Below are positions 8,008-15,944 of a DNA stretch of 64,000 nucleotides, in pieces. The notes beneath the pieces were generated by a model. The model ran no database searches, was not told the origin of the DNA, and saw only the letters and a program-made list of their open reading frames with translations. This stretch comes from Idiomarina loihiensis (GTDB taxonomy: Bacteria; Pseudomonadota; Gammaproteobacteria; Enterobacterales; Alteromonadaceae). The translations under genes and the position numbers were made by a program. The DNA lies in the NCBI RefSeq assembly GCF_024584785.1, contig NZ_CP074112.1, forward strand, positions 2,666,001 through 2,730,000, read 5' to 3'. The stretch's first letter is position 1, and every line of letters starts with the position of its first letter.

Positions 8008-8589
8008 ATGTGTGGAAGACTTAATGTAGTCAGTGATCCGTTATGCCAGCTAGTAACCGAGCAGCTGGGCTTTAAGTTTGACACGCCAACCAATCATGAT
8101 CTGCGGCCAACGCAAATGGTGGCTGCAATTACCACGCCCATCAACCACAATGGCTTGCAGCAACTGAATACCCAGTGGGGAATACAGCCGCAGTGGGCGA
8201 AACGCATTATTATTAACGCCCAAGCCGAAAGCGTGGCAATCAAGCCGACGTTTAAGCGCTCATTCAAAGAGTTTCGGTGTGTGGTACCGTGCAGCGGTTG
8301 GTATGAGTGGCAGCAAGAAGAGGGGCAACCCCGAAAAACCAAATACCTATTTGCTGAAGCCCATAACCAGCCACTTTACATGGCTGGCATTTACTTTCCG
8401 CACCTAGAGCATCAAGCACAGCTCGTTACCCTAACCACCGCTCCCACCGAGCAATGCGCACAATACCATCACCGCATGCCGCTGCTTATTCGCCCCAGCG
8501 AAGTAGAATTTTGGCTAAATAGCGAGGCCGAAGCGCTGGCACCGCTGTTGCAGGCGCCGGCGGATATTGAGTTGGTTATTTCTACTTAG
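8008..8589 (+). CDS. SRAP (YedK/HMCES) abasic-site crosslinking protein
   Basis: SOS-response-associated peptidase family, 193 residues. These proteins shield abasic sites in single-stranded DNA by forming a thiazolidine crosslink through Cys2. The MCGR start with catalytic Cys2 is present. So are NAQAES, the GWYEW segment with the conserved Glu and the YHHRMPLL segment with the active-site His. A good AGGTGG ribosome site precedes the ATG. The promoter region is packed with palindromes shared with the divergent hip module 2. The stop overlaps the end of the convergent higA-like gene by four bases. Confidence 0.93.
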   Translation: MCGRLNVVSDPLCQLVTEQLGFKFDTPTNHDLRPTQMVAAITTPINHNGLQQLNTQWGIQPQWAKRIIINAQAESVAIKPTFKRSFKEFRCVVPCSGWYEWQQEEGQPRKTKYLFAEAHNQPLYMAGIYFPHLEHQAQLVTLTTAPTEQCAQYHHRMPLLIRPSEVEFWLNSEAEALAPLLQAPADIELVIST

Positions 8590-8861
8590 CTTTTGTGTGC
8601 CATCAACGAAAGCTCAAAGCCGCAAGCTTGTGCATATTTCACTAACGTGGCCCAACTCGGGTTGGTATTACCCCGCTCAAGCCTGCTGATATTGCTTTTA
8701 CTTGTGTGCATTCTCTTGGCTAATTGCTCCTGGGTAAGGCCTGCCTGCGCACGCATGTTTAACAGCTGATGTATAAGATTGAACTCATCTTCAAGATTGT
8801 CGTACTCGGCTTTTACTTCTGGGTTTTTAAGAGCCTGTTTTTTTAGCTGTTCTAAGTTCAT
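8586..8861 (-). CDS. HigA-like XRE antitoxin
   Basis: A 91-residue antitoxin with an N-terminal helical region and an XRE helix-turn-helix at about residues 36-75 (AGLTQEQLAKRMHTSKSNIS, then RLERGNTNPSWATLVKYAQA). It lies second in a toxin-first operon, the arrangement typical of higBA, and overlaps the toxin gene by four bases. It should neutralise the neighbouring RelE/HigB-type ribonuclease and repress the shared promoter. Confidence 0.88.
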   Translation of the reverse strand: MNLEQLKKQALKNPEVKAEYDNLEDEFNLIHQLLNMRAQAGLTQEQLAKRMHTSKSNISRLERGNTNPSWATLVKYAQACGFELSLMAHKS

Positions 8862-9181
8862 GATGTTTTTACCTCCGCTAGCCTTTTACGAGCAATCTCA
8901 ATTTCATTTTGCGGTATTTTCTGTGTTTTCTTTACAAATACGCTAAGTACGCAGATCCGTTCTCCATCTAAGTAGCAGAACAGCCCTCGAGCAATACCCT
9001 CTTGAGCCTTAGCTCGTAATTCGAATAGTCCATTGCCTATGGATTTTGTATGCGGCGGGCCTAAGTTAGGACCGTGCGTTTCCATAAGCTCTAAAAGCCG
9101 AATCATTCTCGCCTGAATTTTAGGCGGAAGACTTAATAAACCTTCTTCCACACCGCTATAAAACGTGATCGTCCATGACAT
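8858..9181 (-). CDS. HigB-like (RelE superfamily, Gp49 type) toxin
   Basis: A 107-residue toxin of the phage-derived Gp49-like/HigB group, ribosome-dependent mRNA interferases in characterised members. Family features are the start WTITFYSGVEEGLLSLP, KSIGNGLFELRAK in the centre and the basic LSVFVKKTQKIPQNEIEIA near the end. A perfect GGAGG stands nine bases before the ATG. It is the first gene of the pair, with a palindromic operator 16 bases upstream of its start. Confidence 0.9.
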   Translation of the reverse strand: MSWTITFYSGVEEGLLSLPPKIQARMIRLLELMETHGPNLGPPHTKSIGNGLFELRAKAQEGIARGLFCYLDGERICVLSVFVKKTQKIPQNEIEIARKRLAEVKTS

Positions 9182-9196
9182 ATAAACAACCTCCTT

Positions 9197-9214
9197 GTTA
9201 TCATTTATGATAAC
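9197..9214 (-). promoter_or_regulatory. Operator of the higBA-like pair
   Basis: Perfect inverted repeat GTTATCA-TTTA-TGATAAC directly upstream of the toxin ribosome-binding site. It is the expected position for autorepression by the XRE antitoxin. It is AT-rich and could also overlap the -10 element. Confidence 0.65.
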
Positions 9215-9442
9215 CTCGATAGTTAAAATTGTCTAATTTATAAGCTTGTAGGACATGTCATTTGATGTGGGTGGGAAATAGCAATAAATGAATATAAGGA
9301 TTGATAACTTAGCAATTTCGCCGTAAACCCTCGCCCAATCGGGCGGGGATATAAGGCGATTGAGGCGAAGCCTCAACTTCTTCCTTGACAAGCAAAGCCA
9401 TATCAGGAGAATACTGGTTATTTATACAGTGGTATAATTTAA

Positions 9443-10585
9443 ATGTTAAGGGCGACAAAAGTACGCATTTACCCAACCCAAGACCAGGCTGAGTTTTTAA
9501 TAGCTCAGTTTGGCGCTGTGCGTTTCGCGTACAACAAGGCTCTGCATTTAAAGTCTCATATGTATCGCAAGCACAGGGTTACGCTGAACCCCAAAAAAGA
9601 CATAAAACCGCTGCTTGCAGTTGCTAAGAAATCACGAAAATACCACTGGTTGAAACAATATGATTCAATCGCCTTACAGCAGGCGGTTATCAATCTGCAT
9701 CAAGCCTTTGACAACTTCTTCAACCCGAAGTTAAAAGCCAAATTTCCGCAATTTAAACGCAAGCACGGCAAACAGTCGAGCTATCACTGTGTGGGTGTAA
9801 AAGTGCTGGATGGGGCTGTTAAGTTGCCCAAGATGCAGCCTGTAAAGGCAAATATCCATCGTGAAATTTCGGGAGCAGTTAAAAGCATTACAGTGAGCCT
9901 GAGTAAAACTGGCAAATTCTACGCCTCTATCCTTGTGGATGATGGAGTTAAAGCGCCTGCATTACTTCACACTATAAGCAAGGTTACAGGTGTTGATTTG
10001 GGGCTGTCTCACTTCACCATCGAATCAAACGGCAGAAAGACTGCCAACCCTCGATTTGTAAAACGCGCTGAGAAAAATCTCAGACGTAAGCAGCGTCAGT
10101 TGTCTCGTAAGGCTAAAGGGAGCGCCAACCGAGCAAAGGCTCGTTTGTTGGTTGCTAAATGCCACGAAAAAGCAGCAAACGCTCGTGCCGACTTTCAACA
10201 CAAACTCTCTCGAACTCTCGTTGACGAAAACCAAGCGGTGATAGTTGAGACATTGAAATCGGCCAATATGATGAAAAACCGTAAACTGGCAAAACACATA
10301 GCCGATGCCTCATGGTATAGCTTTGTCAACAAACTGGAGTACAAACTGAAAGAGCAAGGCAAATACCTAGTCAAGCTCGACCAGTGGTACGCCAGCTCTA
10401 AGACTTGCCATTGTTGCGGTCATAAAATGGAAGTAATGCCCTTATCGGTTCGCTCATGGGATTGTCCCTCATGCGGAACGATGGGTATAGATCGCGACTT
10501 AAATGCCGCCTTCAATATCCGTGATAAAGGCATTCTGGAATTAAAGGCGGCTGGACGGTCGTCTCTGCTTATGGAAGCTGCGTAA
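9443..10585 (+). CDS. tnpB: TnpB RNA-guided nuclease (IS200/IS605 family)
   Basis: TnpB of 380 residues, ancestor-type of Cas12. The RuvC-like catalytic residues are visible: the Asp in TGVDLGLSHF near 184, the Glu in VIVETLKSANMM near 268 and the Asp in GIDRDLNAAFNI near 350. The zinc ribbon with CHCCGH and CPSCG lies between the last two. The N-terminal block MLRATKVRIYPT and FGAVRFAYNKAL are family hallmarks. Known TnpBs cut DNA guided by an RNA made from the element's right end, helping the element persist. All catalytic residues are present, so it may be active. Confidence 0.94.
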   Translation: MLRATKVRIYPTQDQAEFLIAQFGAVRFAYNKALHLKSHMYRKHRVTLNPKKDIKPLLAVAKKSRKYHWLKQYDSIALQQAVINLHQAFDNFFNPKLKAKFPQFKRKHGKQSSYHCVGVKVLDGAVKLPKMQPVKANIHREISGAVKSITVSLSKTGKFYASILVDDGVKAPALLHTISKVTGVDLGLSHFTIESNGRKTANPRFVKRAEKNLRRKQRQLSRKAKGSANRAKARLLVAKCHEKAANARADFQHKLSRTLVDENQAVIVETLKSANMMKNRKLAKHIADASWYSFVNKLEYKLKEQGKYLVKLDQWYASSKTCHCCGHKMEVMPLSVRSWDCPSCGTMGIDRDLNAAFNIRDKGILELKAAGRSSLLMEAA

Positions 10586-10653
10586 GCCTCGATACTATCG
10601 AGCAACGGCTAATGAAGTAAGAAGCATCGCCCGATAGGGCGGTGAGAAGTCAC
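10586..10653 (+). ncRNA. Candidate right-end guide (omega/reRNA) scaffold
   Basis: The segment between the tnpB stop and the presumed right end can form the hairpin CATCGCCCGATAGGGCGGTG followed by AGAAGTCAC. In IS605-group elements the guide RNA overlaps the 3' end of tnpB and continues past the right end, so the guide would be read from about 10654 onward. Here that is the 3' end of the SDR gene. Position and shape fit; transcription is not shown. Confidence 0.45.
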
Positions 10654-11426
10654 CCCGCAATCCACTTGTTACTTAGCCGCAACAGCCAAGTGGGGGTTAG
10701 CTTGCTTGCAAACATCATGAGTTTGGTTTGTAGACCTACCGGCCAATGCACGCGGTTACCTCGATAATGCGCCATGCGCCATACGGTCAGTGCAATATCG
10801 GCCGGTGTTAGGCGTACGCCCAAGCGCCGAATACTCTTTGCATTCATATCGGTGACCATGTTGGTTTGCACGAACAGGGGCATCACATCCATCACTTGAA
10901 TACCGGCATGTTCCCACTCTATGCTTAGCGCTTCGGTCAGCCCGCGTACGGCAAACTTGCTGGTTGAATAAACCGCCAACGAAGGCTGGCCATAAATGGC
11001 ACTGGCCGAACTCATGTTGATCACCCGCGAGCCTTTAGCCAAATACGGCCGCGCCAAATAGCAGCCGGCTACCACACCCTGTACATTTATCTGAATAAGC
11101 CGTTGCTGAGCCTCTAAACTCTGCTCCGCTAGCGGGCCAGAAACCAGAATGCCAGCATTGTTAAAAAGCACCGTCAGGTTGCCGCCAGTATGCTCGGTAA
11201 ATTCAGCCAAAGCCGCTCGCCAGCTATCGTTATTCGTCACATCTAACTGGCCCGTTATCAATAACTTGCTACACCCCATCGCCGTGGCGGCGTTAGCTAA
11301 GCTCTCTAATCCTTGCGCATCGATATCAAAAGCGCCCACCTGCCAGCCACCAATTAAAAACCGCAGCGCCGTGGCTTTGCCAATACCGGCCGCCGCGCCG
11401 GTGATGAAAATAGAAGGTTGGTGCAT
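10650..11426 (-). CDS. Short-chain dehydrogenase/reductase
   Basis: Classical SDR of 258 residues using the ATG at 11426. The nucleotide-binding TGAAAGIGKA lies near the start, NNAG near 85 and the catalytic YSTSK near 150 with a Ser upstream (INMSSASA). It is probably NAD(P)H-dependent; the substrate is unknown. The final stop codon falls inside the presumed right end of the TnpB element, so the last residues may have been altered by that insertion. A longer reading from 11486 lacks support. Confidence 0.88.
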   Translation of the reverse strand: MHQPSIFITGAAAGIGKATALRFLIGGWQVGAFDIDAQGLESLANAATAMGCSKLLITGQLDVTNNDSWRAALAEFTEHTGGNLTVLFNNAGILVSGPLAEQSLEAQQRLIQINVQGVVAGCYLARPYLAKGSRVINMSSASAIYGQPSLAVYSTSKFAVRGLTEALSIEWEHAGIQVMDVMPLFVQTNMVTDMNAKSIRRLGVRLTPADIALTVWRMAHYRGNRVHWPVGLQTKLMMFASKLTPTWLLRLSNKWIAG

Positions 11427-11495
11427 CGTTAATATTCCAGTCGAATAGGTAAGCCTTAATGTAACACTATATTGCCACAACAACACATCAGGTCT

Positions 11496-11527
11496 ACACT
11501 AATGATAATAAAAGTTACTATTAGTGT
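11496..11527 (+). promoter_or_regulatory. Operator candidate of the AbiEi-like gene
   Basis: Perfect 8-bp inverted repeat ACACTAAT ... ATTAGTGT with a 16-bp spacer, ending 12 bases before the start codon. AbiEi-type antitoxins in characterised AbiE systems repress their own promoter through inverted repeats. Confidence 0.5.
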
Positions 11528-11539
11528 GAACGAATTGAG

Positions 11540-12088
11540 ATGAAGCAACTCGACGCCATTCGAAAATTATCTGATTTCGACAAACAAGGTCGTTACGTTT
11601 ACGCACTGTCGGATCTCAGAAAAATTTTTCATGAAGACACTGAAGCAAATTTGCGAGCTGGTATTAAACGGCTAATTAAAGACGGCATTTTGGTGCGGGC
11701 GAGTAATGGTGTTTTTGTCTACATGCCTGCGCGTTCAAAGGGCAGCAGCACGCTAGAACTGGTGGCGCGTACTATTCGACGCGGTGAATACAACTATGTC
11801 AGCCTTGAGTCCGCGTTGTCAGAATACGGGGCTATTTCACAAATTCCAATTGATCGGTTAACGGTAATGACCACTGGCCGTTCAGGTGAATTTAAAACGC
11901 CCTTTGGCACTATCGAATTTACCCATACCAAGCGCAACGTTATTGATATTTTGGATAATTCCGTGGAAGTTGGTCGTCCGCTTCGGCTCGCCACGCAGGC
12001 TGCCGCCTATCGTGACTTAAAACAAGTTGGCCGCAATCTGCATTTAGTTGATACCGAAGTTAAAGTGGCATGGCATATAAGTGAATGA
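11540..12088 (+). CDS. AbiEi-like type IV antitoxin/transcriptional regulator, orphan
   Basis: A 182-residue protein with an N-terminal winged helix (LSDLRKIFHEDTEANLRAGI, then KRLIKDGILVRASNGVF). The C-terminal half resembles AbiEi antitoxins (YNYVSLESALSEYGAISQIP, TPFGTIEFTHTKR). In AbiE systems the next gene encodes the nucleotidyltransferase toxin AbiEii. Here the next gene is an exported HEAT-repeat protein, and no AbiEii-like gene was found within reach. It may be an orphan regulator or a remnant of a lost system. Confidence 0.72.
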   Translation: MKQLDAIRKLSDFDKQGRYVYALSDLRKIFHEDTEANLRAGIKRLIKDGILVRASNGVFVYMPARSKGSSTLELVARTIRRGEYNYVSLESALSEYGAISQIPIDRLTVMTTGRSGEFKTPFGTIEFTHTKRNVIDILDNSVEVGRPLRLATQAAAYRDLKQVGRNLHLVDTEVKVAWHISE

Positions 12089-12129
12089 ATAAGTTAATGA
12101 CTAAATGAGTTAGTTAACCAAGGGAACCT

Positions 12130-13923
12130 ATGAAACGAGCACTGTTTGTCATTCTATTAGGCCTAGCCGCGCCAATGTCGCACGCGCTCGACCAAGTCAG
12201 CCCTTGCACCACCGTTGAGGCCTGCATTGCGCTGATACCTGAAAAAGACGTACCGAGTTACAGCAACGGCGAAGCCGATGAAGCCGTCAAAGCCCAGTTG
12301 CGTGCCTTTGGCCGCGACGCCCTAGAGCCCTTAGCCAAGCTTTCTGCGCACCCCAACAGCAACAAACGCCAGCTAGCCGACACCCTTATTGCAGACATAA
12401 AAGACATACGCCAAAGCGACTTTGAGCTGGTGCGCCAGGTTATTCAGAACAACGTAAAATTAGATGGCAGTGGCGGCTGGGCATACCGGTTGCTAGGCCG
12501 TATGGGCGGTGATCAAGCCGCTGAATTTTTGGTGAGTGAGCTTGTACGCGAAGGAAAAGGCGGCAACCAAATTGTGTTTGCGCTAGCCAAGATTGGCGCG
12601 CCGGCCATACCGCATTTGCTTAACGCTATGGCCTGTAAAAATAACTGTACCCCAGAAAGTTACGCGGGCTTTCAAGAAGTGTTTGATGACCTGCATCAGC
12701 TTGAAATATCGGATCAGCCAAGTGCGCTTGCGCTTCTTGCGTTGGCAAAAAACAACGACATTGACCCAGACATGCGTAAGCTAGCATTGGGGTGGGTAGG
12801 CTACATAACCGCCGAAAGCGCGCCCCTTGAAGCCGAGTTAATACGCATGGTAAAAGCCAACCCCGAGCTGAGTGAGCACGTACTCACCTCGCTAAAAGTA
12901 CTGAAAAGCCCCTATGCGGCGGACTTGTTAGTGGCCAAACTAGCCCAAGGCGAGGGCCTGTACCGCGAGTGGATACTGCGTGACATTGGCCACCTTGGCC
13001 ATACCGCCAAGCACGTGGGCGCCGAGGTTGAGCACTACCTAAATGCAGAAGACTGGAACACCCGTGCCGCCGCAGCCCGAGCACTCGGCTTTATTGGTTA
13101 TGAAAAGGCCGCGCCACGGCTACAAACGATGCTGCTCAACGAGCAAGACTGGCTGCAAGTGCACGCCGCCTTGCAAGCCTTGCATTGGTTGCAGTACAGG
13201 CCAGCACTAGACGACATTGAACATGTTGCAACCAGCCACTGGTATGCTTTGGTACGTGACTTTGCCGCAGTGACCGCACAACGACTGCGCGCAGATCAAT
13301 CGCCATTAGAAAAAGACGCTCAGCATTATTATTCACACCGCGCCCGCAATTGTAGTGCCGATCAATTTGCCATCATGGCAGAACCCGAGCAGATAAAAAT
13401 TTATGACCGTGAATTTAACGGCCTAAACCAATTTAGTTACAAACACCCTTGGTGCGCTGACAAAGAGGCCGCCGAAGCCGATGAATACCTGACAGAGTTT
13501 TGCGCTTCGCCCGAAAGCATGGTGCAGCCAAATGTTGCTGCCAAAGTTGGCGACAGCTGGTTAACCGGCACCAACAACGGCGAGTGGGGCGGCGAAATGA
13601 TGGCGTTTTACAAAGACGGCGCGCACGAACTTATACTTCACGAAAACATTGAAGACATATACAGCTACGGCTCTACCGCCTATGCCACCACGGGGCTGGC
13701 GCATTTAGGCATGAACAACGGTATTCTGTACCGCGCCACCGAAATAGCCAAAGGCTTCGCCGTAGAGCCCATTTACCGCCTGCCCGGCGCGCCCATGACC
13801 TCATGGAAGATAAACCCCCAGGAAATATTGATTAACACCTATTCTGGCCCCGTTATTTTTAACCCGGCCACTGGGCTGCGCACGCCGGATGGGTGTGAGG
13901 TTCGAACTAATGTGGAAAGTTAA
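12130..13923 (+). CDS. Exported HEAT-repeat protein of unknown function
   Basis: A protein of 597 residues with a clear Sec signal peptide (MKRALFVILLGLAAPMSHA). It is followed by helical repeats of HEAT type over about residues 40-390, for example GRMGGDQAAEFLVSELVREG, IGHLGHTAKHVGAEVEHYLN and AARALGFIGYEKAAPRLQTM. The C-terminal third (about 400-597) has several Cys and Trp and no repeat pattern; PVIFNPATGLRTPDGCE suggests a beta-rich domain. HEAT arrays usually mediate protein contacts; the partner is unknown. An AGGGAAC sequence precedes the ATG. Confidence 0.75.
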   Translation: MKRALFVILLGLAAPMSHALDQVSPCTTVEACIALIPEKDVPSYSNGEADEAVKAQLRAFGRDALEPLAKLSAHPNSNKRQLADTLIADIKDIRQSDFELVRQVIQNNVKLDGSGGWAYRLLGRMGGDQAAEFLVSELVREGKGGNQIVFALAKIGAPAIPHLLNAMACKNNCTPESYAGFQEVFDDLHQLEISDQPSALALLALAKNNDIDPDMRKLALGWVGYITAESAPLEAELIRMVKANPELSEHVLTSLKVLKSPYAADLLVAKLAQGEGLYREWILRDIGHLGHTAKHVGAEVEHYLNAEDWNTRAAAARALGFIGYEKAAPRLQTMLLNEQDWLQVHAALQALHWLQYRPALDDIEHVATSHWYALVRDFAAVTAQRLRADQSPLEKDAQHYYSHRARNCSADQFAIMAEPEQIKIYDREFNGLNQFSYKHPWCADKEAAEADEYLTEFCASPESMVQPNVAAKVGDSWLTGTNNGEWGGEMMAFYKDGAHELILHENIEDIYSYGSTAYATTGLAHLGMNNGILYRATEIAKGFAVEPIYRLPGAPMTSWKINPQEILINTYSGPVIFNPATGLRTPDGCEVRTNVES

Positions 13924-13933
13924 TACGATTTAA

Positions 13934-14149
13934 TGGAGGCGCAAATGGCGCTACTGGCGCTGCGGCCTTGCCGACGGCTCCGCCGTTTCGGTGAACATTT
14001 ACGAAAAAGCACCGGGTAAATCGGCACTTTCGATTGAGCACTCGAAGCTTGAAAGCGACGCGCAAGTTGAGCATTGGCGGGTGTGGTGGAAAGGGGTGGG
14101 GGGTGAAGGAGCTTTGATAGAACAAGTAATTTACAACGCGATAAATTAA
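13934..14149 (+). pseudogene. Short gene remnant without start codon
   Basis: An open frame of 71 codons that begins directly after a stop and has no ATG or plausible alternative start. It reads ADGSAVSVNIYEKAPGKS, then ALSIEHSKLESDAQVEHWRV and WWKG. This ADGS-VxVN-Y-K-PGK / EHxKL / WK pattern is reminiscent of the C-terminal end of small SRPBCC/DUF4287-type proteins, but the assignment is tentative. It occupies the 300-base gap between the HEAT-repeat gene and the defence operon, so it may mark the edge of the insertion. Confidence 0.4.
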
Positions 14150-14225
14150 AGCCTATGAGCACAGCGAATAATTAATTAAGATAGGCAGAACATAGTCTCA
14201 CTAAATTTATAAATAAGAGCCAAAA

Positions 14226-15809
14226 ATGGAATTTCCAGTCATAGATCTGTTTGCAGGGCCGGGCGGCCTTGGCGAGGGATTTAGCTCTCTAAATAATGGG
14301 CAATTAAAATTTAAAATAATAGCCTCGGCGGAAAAGGACCAGTATGCCCACGAAACCTTAAAATTAAGAGCCTATTTTAGGCGTCTTAAAAGCGACTTTC
14401 CTCAGTACCTATCTGATTATTACGATTTTGTTAACGGGAATTCAGATTTACCATGGACTGAACGTACTCGCGACATCTGGCAGGATGCCGTGTCTGAAGC
14501 GCTATTAGTAGAGTTGGGGACCGAAGAGGGAAATGCGAGATTAAACGCTGTAATTGAGGACCGTCTAAAGGATTTTCCTAAGGATATGCCGGCAGTACTA
14601 ATTGGTGGGCCGCCTTGCCAAGCGTACTCATTAGCTGGGCGAGCGAAAAATATGAATGATGCTCGCTACGATCCATTGAAGGATACGCGAAACTTTCTTT
14701 ATCGTGAGTATTTAAAGGTACTTCAATCCCATAGCCCAGCTGTCTTTGTTATGGAGAATGTAAAAGGCATCTTGTCGTCAAAAATAAATAATCAATTTAT
14801 TTTTCACCAGATACTGCAAGACCTTTCTGAGCCAACTAAAGCTCTATTTAATAAAAAAGATGGCCACCGGTACGTAATTTGCTCATTAGTAACCGATGTG
14901 CACTTTAAAGCTGGAGATGATCCCAGTTCAATTGATTCAAGATCTTTTATTATTAAGTCAGAAGATTATGGAATTCCTCAGTGCCGCCATCGAGTGATTT
15001 TATTGGGTATACGAGAAGACTATTATCGAGATGATATTCCCTTACTTGAGAAAACAGAAATTCGGACAGTCGGATCGGTCATTAATGAGCTACCTCGTCT
15101 TCGGAGTAAGTTTTCAAAAATCGACGATAGCGCAGAAGTTTGGTCGAGGTTAATTTCTGAGAGCATTCGAGCAATCGCAGAACGGCTACGCAGTAAAAAG
15201 CGAAAAGCAGATTCCGAGTTAATCAAAAATCTTACTAAAGTTTCTAAAAGCCTTCCAAAGGAAGTATTAAAGACTGGAGGCCTTAGGGTTCCTGAGGTGG
15301 AGCATAATTTTGCAGTATCCAAAATAGAATTATTGGAAGGCTGGTATAAAGACAATAATTTAAAAGTTGTACTTAATCATGAATCTCGAGGACATATCCT
15401 CAAAGATATTGTGCGCTACACCTATGCTGCGTGCTTTGCGATGACTAACGAGCGCTCTCCTCGAGGACATGGAGATTATGACCACGTAGGTTTAGCTCCA
15501 AGTCATAAAAATTGGCAATCGGGTAAATTTGTCGATCGTTTTAAAGTACAAGAAAGTGAAAAGCCAGCATCCACAATAACCAGCCATATCTCGAAAGACG
15601 GCCACTATTTTATTCATTACGATCCGACACAAGCTCGAAGCTTGACGGTACGCGAAGCTGCAAGAATACAAACATTTCCAGACAATTATTTTTTCCAAGG
15701 ACCAAGAACCCAGCAATATCATCAAGTTGGAAATGCGGTGCCGCCACTCTTAGCTAATAAAATCGCTATCGTTGTAGAGCATATTTTGCTTAATGCTCAC
15801 ATGGCATAG
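14226..15809 (+). CDS. DNA (cytosine-5) methyltransferase of the defence operon
   Basis: C5 methyltransferase of 527 residues. All main motifs are visible: motif I DLFAGPGGLGEGF (7-19), motif IV GGPPCQAYSLAGR with the catalytic Cys near 131, motif VI MENVKG near 177, motif VIII QCRHR near 251, motif IX REAARIQTFP near 478 and motif X QVGNAVPPLLA near 503. It presumably marks host DNA to protect it from the associated nuclease genes; the target sequence is unknown. It is the first gene of the five-gene AT-rich cassette, separated from the next by 135 bases that may carry a second promoter. Confidence 0.93.
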   Translation: MEFPVIDLFAGPGGLGEGFSSLNNGQLKFKIIASAEKDQYAHETLKLRAYFRRLKSDFPQYLSDYYDFVNGNSDLPWTERTRDIWQDAVSEALLVELGTEEGNARLNAVIEDRLKDFPKDMPAVLIGGPPCQAYSLAGRAKNMNDARYDPLKDTRNFLYREYLKVLQSHSPAVFVMENVKGILSSKINNQFIFHQILQDLSEPTKALFNKKDGHRYVICSLVTDVHFKAGDDPSSIDSRSFIIKSEDYGIPQCRHRVILLGIREDYYRDDIPLLEKTEIRTVGSVINELPRLRSKFSKIDDSAEVWSRLISESIRAIAERLRSKKRKADSELIKNLTKVSKSLPKEVLKTGGLRVPEVEHNFAVSKIELLEGWYKDNNLKVVLNHESRGHILKDIVRYTYAACFAMTNERSPRGHGDYDHVGLAPSHKNWQSGKFVDRFKVQESEKPASTITSHISKDGHYFIHYDPTQARSLTVREAARIQTFPDNYFFQGPRTQQYHQVGNAVPPLLANKIAIVVEHILLNAHMA

Positions 15810-15882
15810 ATATTTAGAGAAATTTTTGAAATTAGTGATTGTTTGATCATTTACTATATATTTTACAAAGCGCTGTCTTTTG

Positions 15883-15911
15883 TTGTACAACATAGCAGAC
15901 GATGTTATAAA
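15883..15911 (+). promoter_or_regulatory. Candidate internal promoter before the MORC-like gene
   Basis: A -35-like TTGTAC (15883-15888) and -10-like TATAAA (15906-15911) with 17-bp spacing. The -35 lies inside the perfect 12-bp palindrome TGTTGTACAACA (15881-15892), a possible operator. This would allow the effector genes to be expressed separately from the methyltransferase. Confidence 0.4.
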
Positions 15912-15944
15912 AATATTTCTTTTGCTTAGCGAGGGAGTGTTGAA

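Larger units (their letters stand above)
9310..10653 (+). mobile_element. IS200/IS605-group element with tnpB only
   Basis: A solo-tnpB (IS1341-type) insertion without a tnpA transposase, so it can move only if TnpA is supplied in trans. Subterminal hairpins occur on both sides: CCTCGCCCAATCGGGCGGGG near 9334 on the left and CATCGCCCGATAGGGCGGTG at 10624-10643 on the right. A second left hairpin, TTGAGGCGAAGCCTCAA, is near 9360. The right end is judged to be the AGTCAC at about 10648-10653. The left boundary is approximate. Confidence 0.7.

Noticed and set aside
13907-14162. Two minus-strand frames of 72 and 80 codons
   Set aside because: Their composition is that of antisense text, rich in Pro, Ser and Arg; the plus-strand remnant explains the coding signal.
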